This document shows positions 34,738 through 43,074 of a stretch of DNA of 64,000 nucleotides, piece after piece. The position numbers were made by a program, and so were the translations under genes. The notes under the pieces are model-generated. The model saw only the letters and a program-made list of their open reading frames with translations, was not told where the DNA came from and did no database searches. Location of the stretch: assembly GCF_001678945.1 (NCBI RefSeq), contig NZ_CP015124.1:3758001-3822000 (forward strand), read 5' to 3'. Origin of the DNA: Phaeobacter gallaeciensis. Its GTDB lineage: Bacteria > Pseudomonadota > Alphaproteobacteria > Rhodobacterales > Rhodobacteraceae. The number at the start of each line of letters is the position of its first letter. The stretch's first letter is position 1.

Positions 34738-34977
34738 ATGAACGTCGAATCCATTCTCAACATGATCATGCGCCGCCTTGTCGGGCGGGCCGTTAACTCC
34801 GGCGTGGATGCGGGGCTCAATGCGCTGTCGGGGCGCAGTGGAAAACGCGGGCGGGGCGGGCAGGCGGAAAACCGACCCGAGACACCGGCAGAGGCGGAAG
34901 AACGCGCTGAACGCGAAAGGATCCGCGAGATGCGGCAGGAGCGGCGTGCGCGGCGCGCCCAGCGGGACAACCGCTGA
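34738..34977 (+). CDS. Small highly charged protein of unknown function
   Basis: The 79-residue protein starts at ATG 34738 with GGAG 7 bases upstream. The N-terminal MNVESILNMIMRRLVGRAVN can form an amphipathic helix. The rest is almost all charged: GRSGKRGRGGQAENRP, then an Arg/Glu-rich helix EERAERERIREMRQERRARR. It could bind nucleic acid or a membrane surface. It sits between scpB and the convergent dCTP deaminase gene. No family recognised. Confidence 0.68.
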   Translation: MNVESILNMIMRRLVGRAVNSGVDAGLNALSGRSGKRGRGGQAENRPETPAEAEERAERERIREMRQERRARRAQRDNR

Positions 34978-35005
34978 GCTTTTCCGCCTGGGGGCGCTTC
35001 CGGCG

Positions 35006-36091
35006 TCAGCTGGATTGTGGCTGTTTGAAGTGCTTGGACAGTTTCAGTCCCTGTCCCTGATAGTTGGAGGCTATGCCCGCGCCATAAAGCTGCTGAGGCA
35101 CCTCAGCCATACGTTCATAAACCAATCGACCGACGACTTGCCCGTGTTCCAGCACGAAAGGCGCTTCGTGGCAGCGCACCTCAAGCACGCCACGCGATCC
35201 AGCTCCGCCCACTGAAGCGTGACCGAAGCCGGGATCGAAAAAGCCCGCGTAATGCACCCGAAATTCCCCGACCATGGCCAGATATGGCGCCATTTCGGCG
35301 GCATAGGCCGGCGGGATATGCACGGCCTCGCGGCTGACAAGGATGTAAAAGGCGCCGGGATCCAGAATGATGCGGCCCTTGGTGGTGCGCACCTCTTCCC
35401 AGTAATCCTGCGGATCGTATTCGCCGATCCGGTCCAGATCGATCACCCCGGTATGCGGTTTGGCCCGGTAGCCCACTAGATCGGTACCTGGCAGTTGCAG
35501 GTCCACGGAAAAGCCCAAGCCATCCTCGATCACCGCCTCACCATCCACCAGCGGGCTTTCTGCGTGCAGCGCGCTGAGTTCCTGATCGCTCAGCACCGCC
35601 TGACCGGTGCGGAACCGGATCTGATTGAGCCGCATGCCGGGGCGCACCAGCACGGAGAAGGAACGCGGGCATATCTCGGCATAAAGCGGCCCGGTGTAAC
35701 CCGGCTTGATGCGGTCGAATTCCTCGCCGCCATCGGTAATGGTGCGCGTGAGCAGGTCCAGCCGCCCGGTTGAGCTTTTGGCATTGGCCACGGCGGAGAC
35801 GTCATGCGGCAGGGCCAACCCTTCGAGGAGCGGCACCACGTAGACGCAGCCCTTTTCCAGAACAGCACCGCCATCCAGATCAATGCGGTGCATTTCAAAT
35901 TCAGAGAGGCGATCAGCGACCGTGTTGCCGTGTCCAGAGAGGAAGGAGGCGCGCACGCGGTAGGCCACGTGACCCAGCCGGAGGTCCAGACTTGCAGGCT
36001 GGATTTGCCCGTCGATCAAAGGCTCGGACAGGGTGATCTCGCCCTGCTGCAGCATGGTTTCCAGTGTCTGGCTGGGTAAAACGCCTGTCAT
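35006..36091 (-). CDS. 2'-deoxycytidine 5'-triphosphate deaminase, double-length form
   Basis: The 361-residue protein is about twice the length of E. coli Dcd (193 residues). The N-terminal module has QIQPASLDLRLG, VANAKSSTGRLDLLTRTITD and GYTGPLYAEICPRSFSVLV, which are the usual Dcd nucleotide-binding and active-site regions. The second module has FRVHYAGFFDPGFGHASVGG and ends in YGAGIASNYQGQGLKLSKH, a Dcd-like C-terminal lid. It converts dCTP to dUTP for thymidylate synthesis. A tandem module could fold as a pseudo-dimer. Such long forms are known in alphaproteobacteria. Confidence 0.87.
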   Translation of the reverse strand: MTGVLPSQTLETMLQQGEITLSEPLIDGQIQPASLDLRLGHVAYRVRASFLSGHGNTVADRLSEFEMHRIDLDGGAVLEKGCVYVVPLLEGLALPHDVSAVANAKSSTGRLDLLTRTITDGGEEFDRIKPGYTGPLYAEICPRSFSVLVRPGMRLNQIRFRTGQAVLSDQELSALHAESPLVDGEAVIEDGLGFSVDLQLPGTDLVGYRAKPHTGVIDLDRIGEYDPQDYWEEVRTTKGRIILDPGAFYILVSREAVHIPPAYAAEMAPYLAMVGEFRVHYAGFFDPGFGHASVGGAGSRGVLEVRCHEAPFVLEHGQVVGRLVYERMAEVPQQLYGAGIASNYQGQGLKLSKHFKQPQSS

Positions 36092-36191
36092 TGTCTTTCT
36101 CCCGTCTGGCCGGGCATCCGCCCGGTCGGGCTGCTGTTCAAGACGACCCAGATGATGGTCCCGATCTGTAACCCCAGGCTACACATACACA

Positions 36192-36223
36192 AAACGCCTG
36201 GGTGCGCAAACACCCAGGCGTTT
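36192..36223 (-). terminator. Rho-independent terminator of tRNA-Pro
   Basis: AAACGCCTGGGTG (36192-36204) and CACCCAGGCGTTT (36211-36223) form a perfect 13-pair stem around CGCAAA. Read on the minus strand, the stem ends in a TTTT run, just after the tRNA-Pro 3' end at 36228. Confidence 0.88.
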
Positions 36224-36227
36224 CGTA

Positions 36228-36304
36228 TGGTCGGGCTAGCAGGACTCGAACCTGCGACCTTCCGTCCCCCAGACGGACGCGCTACCAGGCTGCGCCATAG
36301 CCCG
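36228..36304 (-). tRNA. tRNA-Pro (anticodon GGG)
   Basis: On the minus strand the acceptor arms are CGGGCTA and TAGCCCG followed by ACCA (CCA encoded). The D-arm is GCGCAGCCTGGTAGCGC. The anticodon stem TCCGT/ACGGA holds the loop CTGGGGG with anticodon GGG, and the T-loop is TTCGAGT. It reads CCC and CCU. It lies between the dCTP deaminase and MerR genes, with its own terminator. Confidence 0.96.
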
Positions 36305-36376
36305 TTGAAGCGCTTTCTACCGTTTTTCCCGGCGGGGGCAAGAGGCATTGCCAAGTTTTTCCGCTGCTTTGGAAAA

Positions 36377-37984
36377 TTAATGTGCTTCCAGCCATTGGCG
36401 CAGCTCGGCGGCGCATTCGGCAACTTCGGCGCGCACTTCGGGCCGCAGTTCCGTTGTCTGCGACAACAGGGCCAGAACACCGGGACGCAGGCTGACCTGG
36501 GCGGCCAGATTTTCGTCGGGCACGGAAATGATTCGCGGCTTGGATTCCTCCATCGGGAGATCCCCGGTCGGGGGGAAGCCTGCTTCGGGCGCATCGGTTG
36601 CCGCGTCCTGCTCCGCATCGTCCGGCAGGCCTGGAGGGGCAAATCCTTCCCGCGGTGCATCTGCATCCATGGCATCCTGCAGGGCTGCATCTGCGTCGGA
36701 TTCGGCCAGTTCCTCGCCCAGTTGCTCTGAGAGTTCCTCAGGCAGGATGGCTTCGACAGGGGCTTGCTCGGATGCGGGTTCAGGCTCGTCATGCTCCGTA
36801 GCCATAGCCTCAGTCGGCGCTTCCTCGGCCATCAGGTCGGCGTGGGCATCGCCCAATTCGGCGGGCTCGCTCTCACCCAATGGCGTGGGAGCGTCGAGGT
36901 GGCTGGTGAGCGGCACAGCAGGGTCAATCAGCGCGGTTGGCGGCTCGGTCTCGTCCGGTGCGAAGCCGACCTCGAAGCCAGGCTCCGCCTGATCTTCGGT
37001 TGGCACAAGCGCTTCTGCATCCGGATTCGGCGCCGACTGGACCTCGCTGTCGGTGTCATCCGTGGTGCTGTCCGACTCGCCTGCGAAGGGGGCCGGTTCG
37101 GCTGTTGCCTCCGGCGCGGCGGTTTCCTCGATCACCGGGTCTGCCTCGCATTCCGGGGCAGGGGCGTCGTGGCCGCCAAGGTCCATCATGATCTGTGCAG
37201 GTTCCGGCTCTGTGGAGACGGGCTGCACCTCGTCGAAAGGCAGGCTTTCTTCGCCGCTCAGGTCGTCTTGTGGCGGGGGAAGCTCTTCCGACAGGTCAGA
37301 GGCAATAGGTTGATCCGCCGATGTGTCGGGCTCCGCATTGGGGGCCTCGGACAGGGCATCGTCGGCCTCCGCCTGCACCAGTGGCGCCTCATCCTGATCC
37401 AGCTCCGAGATGGTCTCTGGAATGCTCTCAGCTTGCGATGCACTGGGCTGGGCGCCCGCCTGGCTTTCGTCAGCGACCTCGGCAAAGGGATCAAATTGTT
37501 CCTGTTCGAAAAACGGCAGATGGCTGGCGGGGCGCGGCGAGTCTTCTTCCGCTCCTGCGCTTTCGCTCGTGATCTCGGGGGCGCCCTCGACGCTGGGTCC
37601 TGGCGTTGCGCCAGCGCCGGGATGCGCTGCGGCAGATTCTGTGGCTGCATTGCTCTGGGCGAACCCACCGCCGGATCCGGTTCCGTCCGGTTCTCCGGGG
37701 GAGGCCGTATCAAGGCTATGGGACATCTCGGAGACATGGGTAATGCCAAGGTCGCGCAGAATTGCCTGAACTTCCTTGATGGACATGCCATCGTCATGCA
37801 GCAGTTTGCGAATGCCACCCAGGAGCAGCATGTCCGCAGGGCGATAGTATCTGCGCCCACCGGCTCGCTTGACCGGTTTTACCTGGGTGAATTTGCTTTC
37901 CCAGAAGCGCAGGACATGCGCTTGCACCCCCAGCCATTCCGCCACTTCGCTGATGGTGCGGAAGGCGTCTGGTGATTTGGACAT
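36377..37984 (-). CDS. MerR-family regulator with very long acidic tail
   Basis: The 535-residue protein opens with a normal MerR winged helix (residues about 8-80: [55 protein letters not shown]). Residues about 85-485 are low-complexity, dominated by Glu, Asp, Ala, Pro and Ser. A short conserved C-terminus ([20 protein letters not shown] to RQWLEAH) closes it. MerR proteins are usually 110-280 residues, so this tail is exceptional. It follows ihfA, as is usual in Rhodobacterales (plsX-fabH-ihfA-merR). No metal-binding cysteines are seen in the HTH part. The tail could bind a partner or act as a flexible spacer. Target genes unknown. Confidence 0.85.
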   Translation of the reverse strand: MSKSPDAFRTISEVAEWLGVQAHVLRFWESKFTQVKPVKRAGGRRYYRPADMLLLGGIRKLLHDDGMSIKEVQAILRDLGITHVSEMSHSLDTASPGEPDGTGSGGGFAQSNAATESAAAHPGAGATPGPSVEGAPEITSESAGAEEDSPRPASHLPFFEQEQFDPFAEVADESQAGAQPSASQAESIPETISELDQDEAPLVQAEADDALSEAPNAEPDTSADQPIASDLSEELPPPQDDLSGEESLPFDEVQPVSTEPEPAQIMMDLGGHDAPAPECEADPVIEETAAPEATAEPAPFAGESDSTTDDTDSEVQSAPNPDAEALVPTEDQAEPGFEVGFAPDETEPPTALIDPAVPLTSHLDAPTPLGESEPAELGDAHADLMAEEAPTEAMATEHDEPEPASEQAPVEAILPEELSEQLGEELAESDADAALQDAMDADAPREGFAPPGLPDDAEQDAATDAPEAGFPPTGDLPMEESKPRIISVPDENLAAQVSLRPGVLALLSQTTELRPEVRAEVAECAAELRQWLEAH

Positions 37985-38028
37985 GGGTATTGATTCCGTT
38001 GGTTCTGGACCGGTCGGGGCAGCCGTCT

Positions 38029-38331
38029 TCAGCTGCGGTTGCCGTCAGCGACTCGGTCTTTCATCAGATGGGAGGGCCGGAAGGTCAGCACACGACGTGG
38101 CTGAATCGGAACCTCTTCACCGGTTTTGGGATTGCGCCCCACACGTGCCGTCTTGTCCCGGACGCTAAAGGTGCCGAAAGAAGAGATTTTCACCTGCTCC
38201 CCGCGGACAAGGGCGTCTGACATGTGCTGCAGCATGCTTTCAACCAGTTGCGCGCTTTCGTTGCGGGAGAGGCCAACCTCGCGGAAAACGGCCTCGCTCA
38301 GATCCATTCGCGTCAGAGTTTTTTCGCTCAT
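38029..38331 (-). CDS. ihfA: Integration host factor subunit alpha
   Basis: The 100-residue DNA-bending protein starts at ATG 38329-38331 ([20 protein letters not shown]). [20 protein letters not shown] and [11 protein letters not shown] form the beta-arm, whose Pro inserts into the minor groove. It pairs with IHF beta, encoded elsewhere. It is the third gene of the plsX-fabH-ihfA-merR run. Confidence 0.95.
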   Translation of the reverse strand: MSEKTLTRMDLSEAVFREVGLSRNESAQLVESMLQHMSDALVRGEQVKISSFGTFSVRDKTARVGRNPKTGEEVPIQPRRVLTFRPSHLMKDRVADGNRS

Positions 38332-38423
38332 ACCAGTCCCCGTTGTTTGCTCAAGCATAGGGGGTGGGGAATTTCACTGTCAATATCAATGAATTGCGTG
38401 CTGCGAGATTGCGCTGGCCCGTG

Positions 38424-39395
38424 CTACCAGCGCAGCACGACCGCGCCCCAGGCCAATCCGCCGCCGATCGCCTCGGTGACGATCAGGTCGCCGGGCTTGA
38501 TCTGGCCGCGTTCCTTGCCGACCGACAGGGCCAGTGGAATCGACGCAGCAGAGGTGTTGCCGTGGTCCTGAACGGTCACCACAACGTTATCGAGGCTGAG
38601 GCCCATCTTCTTGGCGGTGCCCTGAATGATGCGGATATTGGCCTGATGCGGCACGATCCAGTCCACGTCTTCGGCGCCAAGGCCCGCGCGTTCCAGAGCT
38701 GTGGTTGCGGTCTTGGCCAGTTTCTCCACGGCATGGCGGAAAACCTGGTTGCCCTGCATGCGCAGATGGCCGGTCGATTGGGTGGAAACACCGCCGTCTA
38801 CATAAAGCAAATCCTTGTAGCGCCCGTCCGAATTCAGATCGGTGGCCAGAATCCCGCGGTCATCGCTGGTGCCCGCGCCGGTCTGTGCCTCCAGAATCAG
38901 CGCGCCGGCGCCATCACCGAAGAGCACGCAGGTCGACCGGTCGGTCCAGTCCATGATGCGAGAGAAGGTTTCGGCGCCAATCACCATAACCCGGTCAGCC
39001 TGACCGGAGGCGATCAATGCGTTTGCGTTGCAGAGCGCATAGACGAAGCCGGCGCAGACCGCCTGCACGTCAAAGGCAAAGCCGCGGGTCATTTCCAGCT
39101 GCGCCTGCACCATGGTGGCCGCCGAAGGGAAGGTCAGGTCGGCAGTCGAGGTGGCCACGATGATCGCGTCGATATCGTCAGCCACAAGACCGGCATCGGA
39201 GAGCGCGGCCTTGGCCGCTGCGGTTGCCATCGAGGAGGTGGTTTCGCCCTCTTCGGCGAAATGGCGGCGTTCAATCCCGGAGCGGGAGCGAATCCATTCG
39301 TCCGTGGTGTCCAGGGTGGCTTCGAATTCCGCGTTTTCGACCACGCGTTTAGGGAGATAATGGCCGGTGCCTACAACTACTGCACGTCGCGTCAT
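38424..39395 (-). CDS. fabH: Beta-ketoacyl-ACP synthase III
   Basis: The 323-residue thiolase-fold enzyme starts fatty-acid synthesis by joining acetyl-CoA with malonyl-ACP. The Cys-His-Asn triad is visible: Cys in FDVQAVCAGFVYAL near residue 113, His in IVPHQANIRII near residue 249, Asn in DHGNTSAASIPLAL near residue 279. It starts 22 bases after plsX, consistent with one transcript for lipid precursors. Confidence 0.96.
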   Translation of the reverse strand: MTRRAVVVGTGHYLPKRVVENAEFEATLDTTDEWIRSRSGIERRHFAEEGETTSSMATAAAKAALSDAGLVADDIDAIIVATSTADLTFPSAATMVQAQLEMTRGFAFDVQAVCAGFVYALCNANALIASGQADRVMVIGAETFSRIMDWTDRSTCVLFGDGAGALILEAQTGAGTSDDRGILATDLNSDGRYKDLLYVDGGVSTQSTGHLRMQGNQVFRHAVEKLAKTATTALERAGLGAEDVDWIVPHQANIRIIQGTAKKMGLSLDNVVVTVQDHGNTSAASIPLALSVGKERGQIKPGDLIVTEAIGGGLAWGAVVLRW

Positions 39396-39416
39396 TCTGT
39401 GACTGCCTTCTTGGTC

Positions 39417-40526
39417 TTATTTTGTTGAGATCCGGTCGTCGTCGTCGGAGCCTGCGGCATCTTGGGTAAGCTCAACGGCGGATGCAACCCGCGCGGCCAG
39501 TTTTTCGGCAAAACCCTGCTCGGCCAGACGGAAGGCCAGTTTCACCGCGGCCGATACCCCGGTGGCATCGGCGCCGCCGTGGGATTTTACCACGGTGCCG
39601 TTTAGGCCCAGAAACACGCCACCATTGGCGCGCCGCGGATCGATCCGTTTTGCCAGCCGCGACAGAGAGGTATAGGCCAGCAGCGCCGCGATCTTGGACA
39701 GGAAGGAATATTCAAAGGCCTCGCGCAGGGCCGAGCGGACCAGGCTGGCGGTGCCTTCACCGGTCTTGATCGCGACGTTTCCGGTAAAGCCGTCGGTGAC
39801 GATGACATCTGCCACATTGCCGGGGATATCGCTGCCTTCGACAAAGCCGACAAATTCATAATCGGCGATCCCGGCATTTTCGGCGATCAATGCGTGGGCT
39901 TCTTTCAGCTCGGCGCGGCCCTTGTGTTCCTCGGTGCCGACGTTGAGCAGGCCAACCCGGGGGCGGGCAATGTCCATGGAATTACGAGTATAGGAGGTGC
40001 CCATCAGCGCGTATTGCAGCAGATCCTGCGCGTCGGCGCGCACATCGGCGCCCACATCCAGCATCACGTTAAACCCCTGCGGGTTCCGTGATGGCCAGAG
40101 AATCGCAATCGCGGGGCGGTTGACGCCCGGCACCTTGCGCAGGCGCAGCATACTGAGCGCCATCAGCGCGCCGGTATTGCCGCAAGAGACGACCCCGGCG
40201 GCTTCGCCGTTCTTCACGGCGTCCAATGCGGACCACATCGAGGTGCCCTTGCCATTGCGCATGACCTGGCTGGGCTTGTCGTCCATGGTGACAACGCTGT
40301 CGACATGACGAATAACGACGCGATCCGCCAGGATGCGCCGTTTGGCAACCAAGGGTGCCAATTCGTCTTCGGGGCCATGTAGAATGAATCCGATATTCGG
40401 GTTCTTCTCGGCGGATTTCGCGATACCGGCCACCACTACGGCAGGGCCGGCATCTCCGCCCATGGCATCGACAGAAATCACAATTTTACCAGTCTGCGCT
40501 TTGGATTGATCGGGTTTGCCCGTCAT
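39417..40526 (-). CDS. plsX: Phosphate acyltransferase PlsX
   Basis: The 369-residue protein converts acyl-ACP to acyl-phosphate, the donor for PlsY in phospholipid synthesis. Motifs are VISVDAMGGDAGPAVVVAGI at the N-terminus, SCGNTGALMALSMLRLR near residue 113 and DGFTGNVAIKTGEGTA near residue 250. It lies 39 bases after rpmF, the usual rpmF-plsX-fabH layout. Confidence 0.95.
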   Translation of the reverse strand: MTGKPDQSKAQTGKIVISVDAMGGDAGPAVVVAGIAKSAEKNPNIGFILHGPEDELAPLVAKRRILADRVVIRHVDSVVTMDDKPSQVMRNGKGTSMWSALDAVKNGEAAGVVSCGNTGALMALSMLRLRKVPGVNRPAIAILWPSRNPQGFNVMLDVGADVRADAQDLLQYALMGTSYTRNSMDIARPRVGLLNVGTEEHKGRAELKEAHALIAENAGIADYEFVGFVEGSDIPGNVADVIVTDGFTGNVAIKTGEGTASLVRSALREAFEYSFLSKIAALLAYTSLSRLAKRIDPRRANGGVFLGLNGTVVKSHGGADATGVSAAVKLAFRLAEQGFAEKLAARVASAVELTQDAAGSDDDDRISTK

Positions 40527-40565
40527 AGGTAAAGCCTGCCTGGCGTTATGTGATCAAAGGAGGGC

Positions 40566-40772
40566 TTACGCCGCGTCCTCATCCATGTCGATTTCGTCGT
40601 TCGCTGCAACGATTTCTTTATCGTCGTAGTGGCCGCAGGACGGGCACACGTGGTGCGGACGCTTCAGTTCGCCGCAGCTGGAGCATTCGTTCGGGTTTGC
40701 AGCAACCAGGGCATCGTGCGCGCGACGGTTGTTGCGGCGCGATTTGGATACTTTGTTCTGTTGGACGGCCAT
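40566..40772 (-). CDS. rpmF: 50S ribosomal protein L32
   Basis: The 68-residue protein has the basic N-terminus [20 protein letters not shown] and the two CxxC pairs (CSSCGEL and CPSCGHY) of a zinc-bearing L32. The acidic C-terminal extension ([11 protein letters not shown]) is seen in alphaproteobacteria. It precedes plsX on the same strand. Confidence 0.96.
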   Translation of the reverse strand: MAVQQNKVSKSRRNNRRAHDALVAANPNECSSCGELKRPHHVCPSCGHYDDKEIVAANDEIDMDEDAA

Positions 40773-41010
40773 GTCTCAACCTTTGTCTGCTTGGCGCCTT
40801 GGGGCCATCCCCGCCGCGCGATTTCATTGTTTTGTCGTGATCGGTGTGACGTGCGTGTAGGCCGCAGCCTCTCCGATGTCCAACCAAAAATTCCGATGAG
40901 CGCGCGAAAATACTGCGAATCCTCTGCGGCGCAAGCGGTTTTTTAGGGCAGGCGGGGCGTCAGTACCAGCAGGAAGTTCACCATACGGTATTTTTCCGCC
41001 TCATTTACCG

Positions 41011-41547
41011 TCAGTCGTCGCCTTTCAACTGTTCCTTGAGAGCCGAAAGGGCGGCAAAGGGGCGGGTGTCTTCGTCGCGCATGGGTTTAACACCCGGTTC
41101 AGCGAACACTGCTTCGCCCAGTTCCTGACCTTCTTTGCGCGGGTAAGCGGGAATCGCCAGGGTCAGTGCCTCAATCATTACTTCATAGGGATCGATGCTG
41201 CTGCCCAGCGGTTCGATGGTTTCATCCTCGGTCATTTCTGCTTCGGCGTCTTCCGGCTCCTCGTAGGATGCCATGTACTGTCGCCGCACTTTCTGGTCGA
41301 TCCGGGTGGTGACCGGATCCAGCGTGACCACGCAGTCCTGCACCACGGTGGCGCCCAGGGTGCCGGTCAGCACCCAGTCCCGGCGCCCGCTGGCGCGGAT
41401 CTCGCCTTCGAACCGCAGCTTGCGCAGGCTGTTGACCTCCAGATCCCGCGCCAAGTCAGCCAGGGCTTCGGCATCGGGGCGGATATCAAAGGGCGTCGGG
41501 GCGTTCTGCGGCAGATCCGCGACCCGGAAAGCAGTGCTGTCAGCCAT
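41011..41547 (-). CDS. DUF177 (YceD-like) protein
   Basis: The 178-residue protein belongs to the DUF177 family that usually lies just before rpmF, as here (238 bases upstream). It has LRKLRFEGEIRASGRRDWVL and GTLGATVVQDCVVTLDPVTT, including the conserved Cys and Thr/Pro, then an acidic loop and LALAIPAYPRKEG-like segment. In other bacteria YceD is linked to 23S rRNA accumulation. It is divergent from bamE. Confidence 0.88.
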   Translation of the reverse strand: MADSTAFRVADLPQNAPTPFDIRPDAEALADLARDLEVNSLRKLRFEGEIRASGRRDWVLTGTLGATVVQDCVVTLDPVTTRIDQKVRRQYMASYEEPEDAEAEMTEDETIEPLGSSIDPYEVMIEALTLAIPAYPRKEGQELGEAVFAEPGVKPMRDEDTRPFAALSALKEQLKGDD

Positions 41548-41645
41548 TTTGCAAACTTTCGTTTCTTGAACCAGAAGGCTGCATTAGGTAATCGGGATGG
41601 GCGGCGTAATCAAGCCGGGGTCGCGGCAGTCTTTCGGGGGGCATC

Positions 41646-42116
41646 ATGGGTGCACAGTCTATCAAGCTGAAATCAGCGGCAAAGCTGGCGGCGACACTGC
41701 TGCTGTGCGGATCCTTGACCGCCTGCGCGGCCAGCTATCGCAAGCACGGCTATGTGCCATCCGAGGAAGATCTGGCAGAGGTGGTCGTCGGCGTGGACAG
41801 CCGAGACTCGGTTGCGGAGAGCATCGGTATTCCGTCGTCTTCCGGCGTGCTGAACGAAAGCGGCTACTACTATGTGTCCACCCGGATGCGCCATTATGGC
41901 GCTGCGGAGCCGAAGCCTGTGTCCCGCGAACTGGTTGCGGTCAACTTTGACACGCGCGGCGTCGTTAGCGGCATCCAGCGTTTCGGGCTTGAGGATGGCC
42001 GGGTGATCCCGCTGCAGCGCCGGGTCACATCCTCCAGCATCGAAGATAAGACCTTCCTGCGTCAGTTGATCGGCAACCTGGGCAACTTCTCCCCGGATGC
42101 AATCCTCGACCAGTAA
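41646..42116 (+). CDS. bamE: Outer membrane assembly lipoprotein BamE (SmpA/OmlA family)
   Basis: The 156-residue protein has a lipoprotein signal ending LLLCGSLTAC, with Cys near residue 27 as lipidation site. The SmpA/OmlA domain follows: YVPSEEDLAEVVVGVDSRDS, GIPSSSGVLNESGYYYVS and LVAVNFDTRGVVSGI. BamE is an accessory subunit of the beta-barrel assembly machine. It is divergent from DUF177, as is common in this group. Confidence 0.9.
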   Translation: MGAQSIKLKSAAKLAATLLLCGSLTACAASYRKHGYVPSEEDLAEVVVGVDSRDSVAESIGIPSSSGVLNESGYYYVSTRMRHYGAAEPKPVSRELVAVNFDTRGVVSGIQRFGLEDGRVIPLQRRVTSSSIEDKTFLRQLIGNLGNFSPDAILDQ

Positions 42117-42245
42117 GCAGGTATGGCCATGGGCTGCGGTATCTGTCGTGCGGTTGTGATCAGGGGATGCTAGTCTGACTGCGCCCTATGGAAACGCGGG
42201 TGGGGTGCCGGATGAGAGGTTTGGCGGCCACATGGGGGATCGGCA

Positions 42246-43007
42246 ATGGCGCAGTCTGCAACGCTGCTGACGGAAACACTCCTCAGCAAAGGCCGTTATC
42301 TGGCCCGGTTCGCAGGGACAGATGCGGATCTTCACGCGGCGCAAGAGTTGCGCAGCCAATGCTTTGGTACTGTGAAGCCGGATCGTGATCCCTATGATTC
42401 CCGCTGCCGCCACATACTGATCGAAGAGCGGGACACCAGGGCACTGATTGGGTGTTTCCGGATGCTGACGCTGGAGAGCGGTCAGGACATTCCCCAAAGC
42501 TATGCAGCCCAATACTATGACCTGTCCCGGCTCAGTTCCTATGAGGGGCGCATGGCTGAGGTCGGGCGGTTCTGCATTCGGGAAGGCGCCGCGGATGCAG
42601 ACATCCTGCGCATCGCCTGGGGGGCGATCACCGCCCTGGTGGACGCCGAAGATATCCGGATGCTGTTCGGGTGCAGTTCCTTCGCAGGTACGGAAGCTGC
42701 GCCCTATCTCGACACTTTTGCCCTCTTGAGGCAGCGCCATCTGGCGCCCGGCATGTGGCAGCCTGTGATCAAGGCGCCGCAGGTGGTGCGGTTTGACAGC
42801 CTCCCAGCGCGCGTGCCCGACCAGAAGGTGGCCCTGCGCCATATGCCGCCTTTGTTGCGGACCTATCTGTTGATGGGAGGCTGGGTCAGCGATCACGCGG
42901 TGGTGGATGAGGGCCTCAATACGCTGCATGTCTTTACCGGCGTCGATGTTGGTGCCATTCCGGAGACGCGCAAACGCCTGCTGCGCGCTGTAGCAGCCCC
43001 GGTGTAG
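42246..43007 (+). CDS. olsB: L-ornithine N-alpha-acyltransferase
   Basis: The 253-residue GNAT-like protein makes lyso-ornithine lipid from ornithine and 3-hydroxyacyl-ACP. It shows GRYLARFAGTDADLHAAQEL, AEVGRFCIREGAADADILRI and MLFGCSSFAGT, matching OlsB and the wider hemolysin-like acyl-transferase group. The second step (OlsA) is not in the window. It lies downstream of bamE on the same strand. Ornithine lipids are common in Rhodobacterales. Confidence 0.83.
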   Translation: MAQSATLLTETLLSKGRYLARFAGTDADLHAAQELRSQCFGTVKPDRDPYDSRCRHILIEERDTRALIGCFRMLTLESGQDIPQSYAAQYYDLSRLSSYEGRMAEVGRFCIREGAADADILRIAWGAITALVDAEDIRMLFGCSSFAGTEAAPYLDTFALLRQRHLAPGMWQPVIKAPQVVRFDSLPARVPDQKVALRHMPPLLRTYLLMGGWVSDHAVVDEGLNTLHVFTGVDVGAIPETRKRLLRAVAAPV

Positions 43008-43074
43008 CCGATTTCCACGGCTCCCAGCCGTGGTCGGCGTTGACGGCGCGCGCGGGCCGGTTTAGCTGGCTTTC

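Noticed and set aside
36764-37975. 403-residue open frame antisense to the MerR tail
   Set aside because: The low-complexity acidic tail gives a long complementary frame rich in Arg, Gly and Leu; the MerR head and conserved C-terminus support the minus strand.
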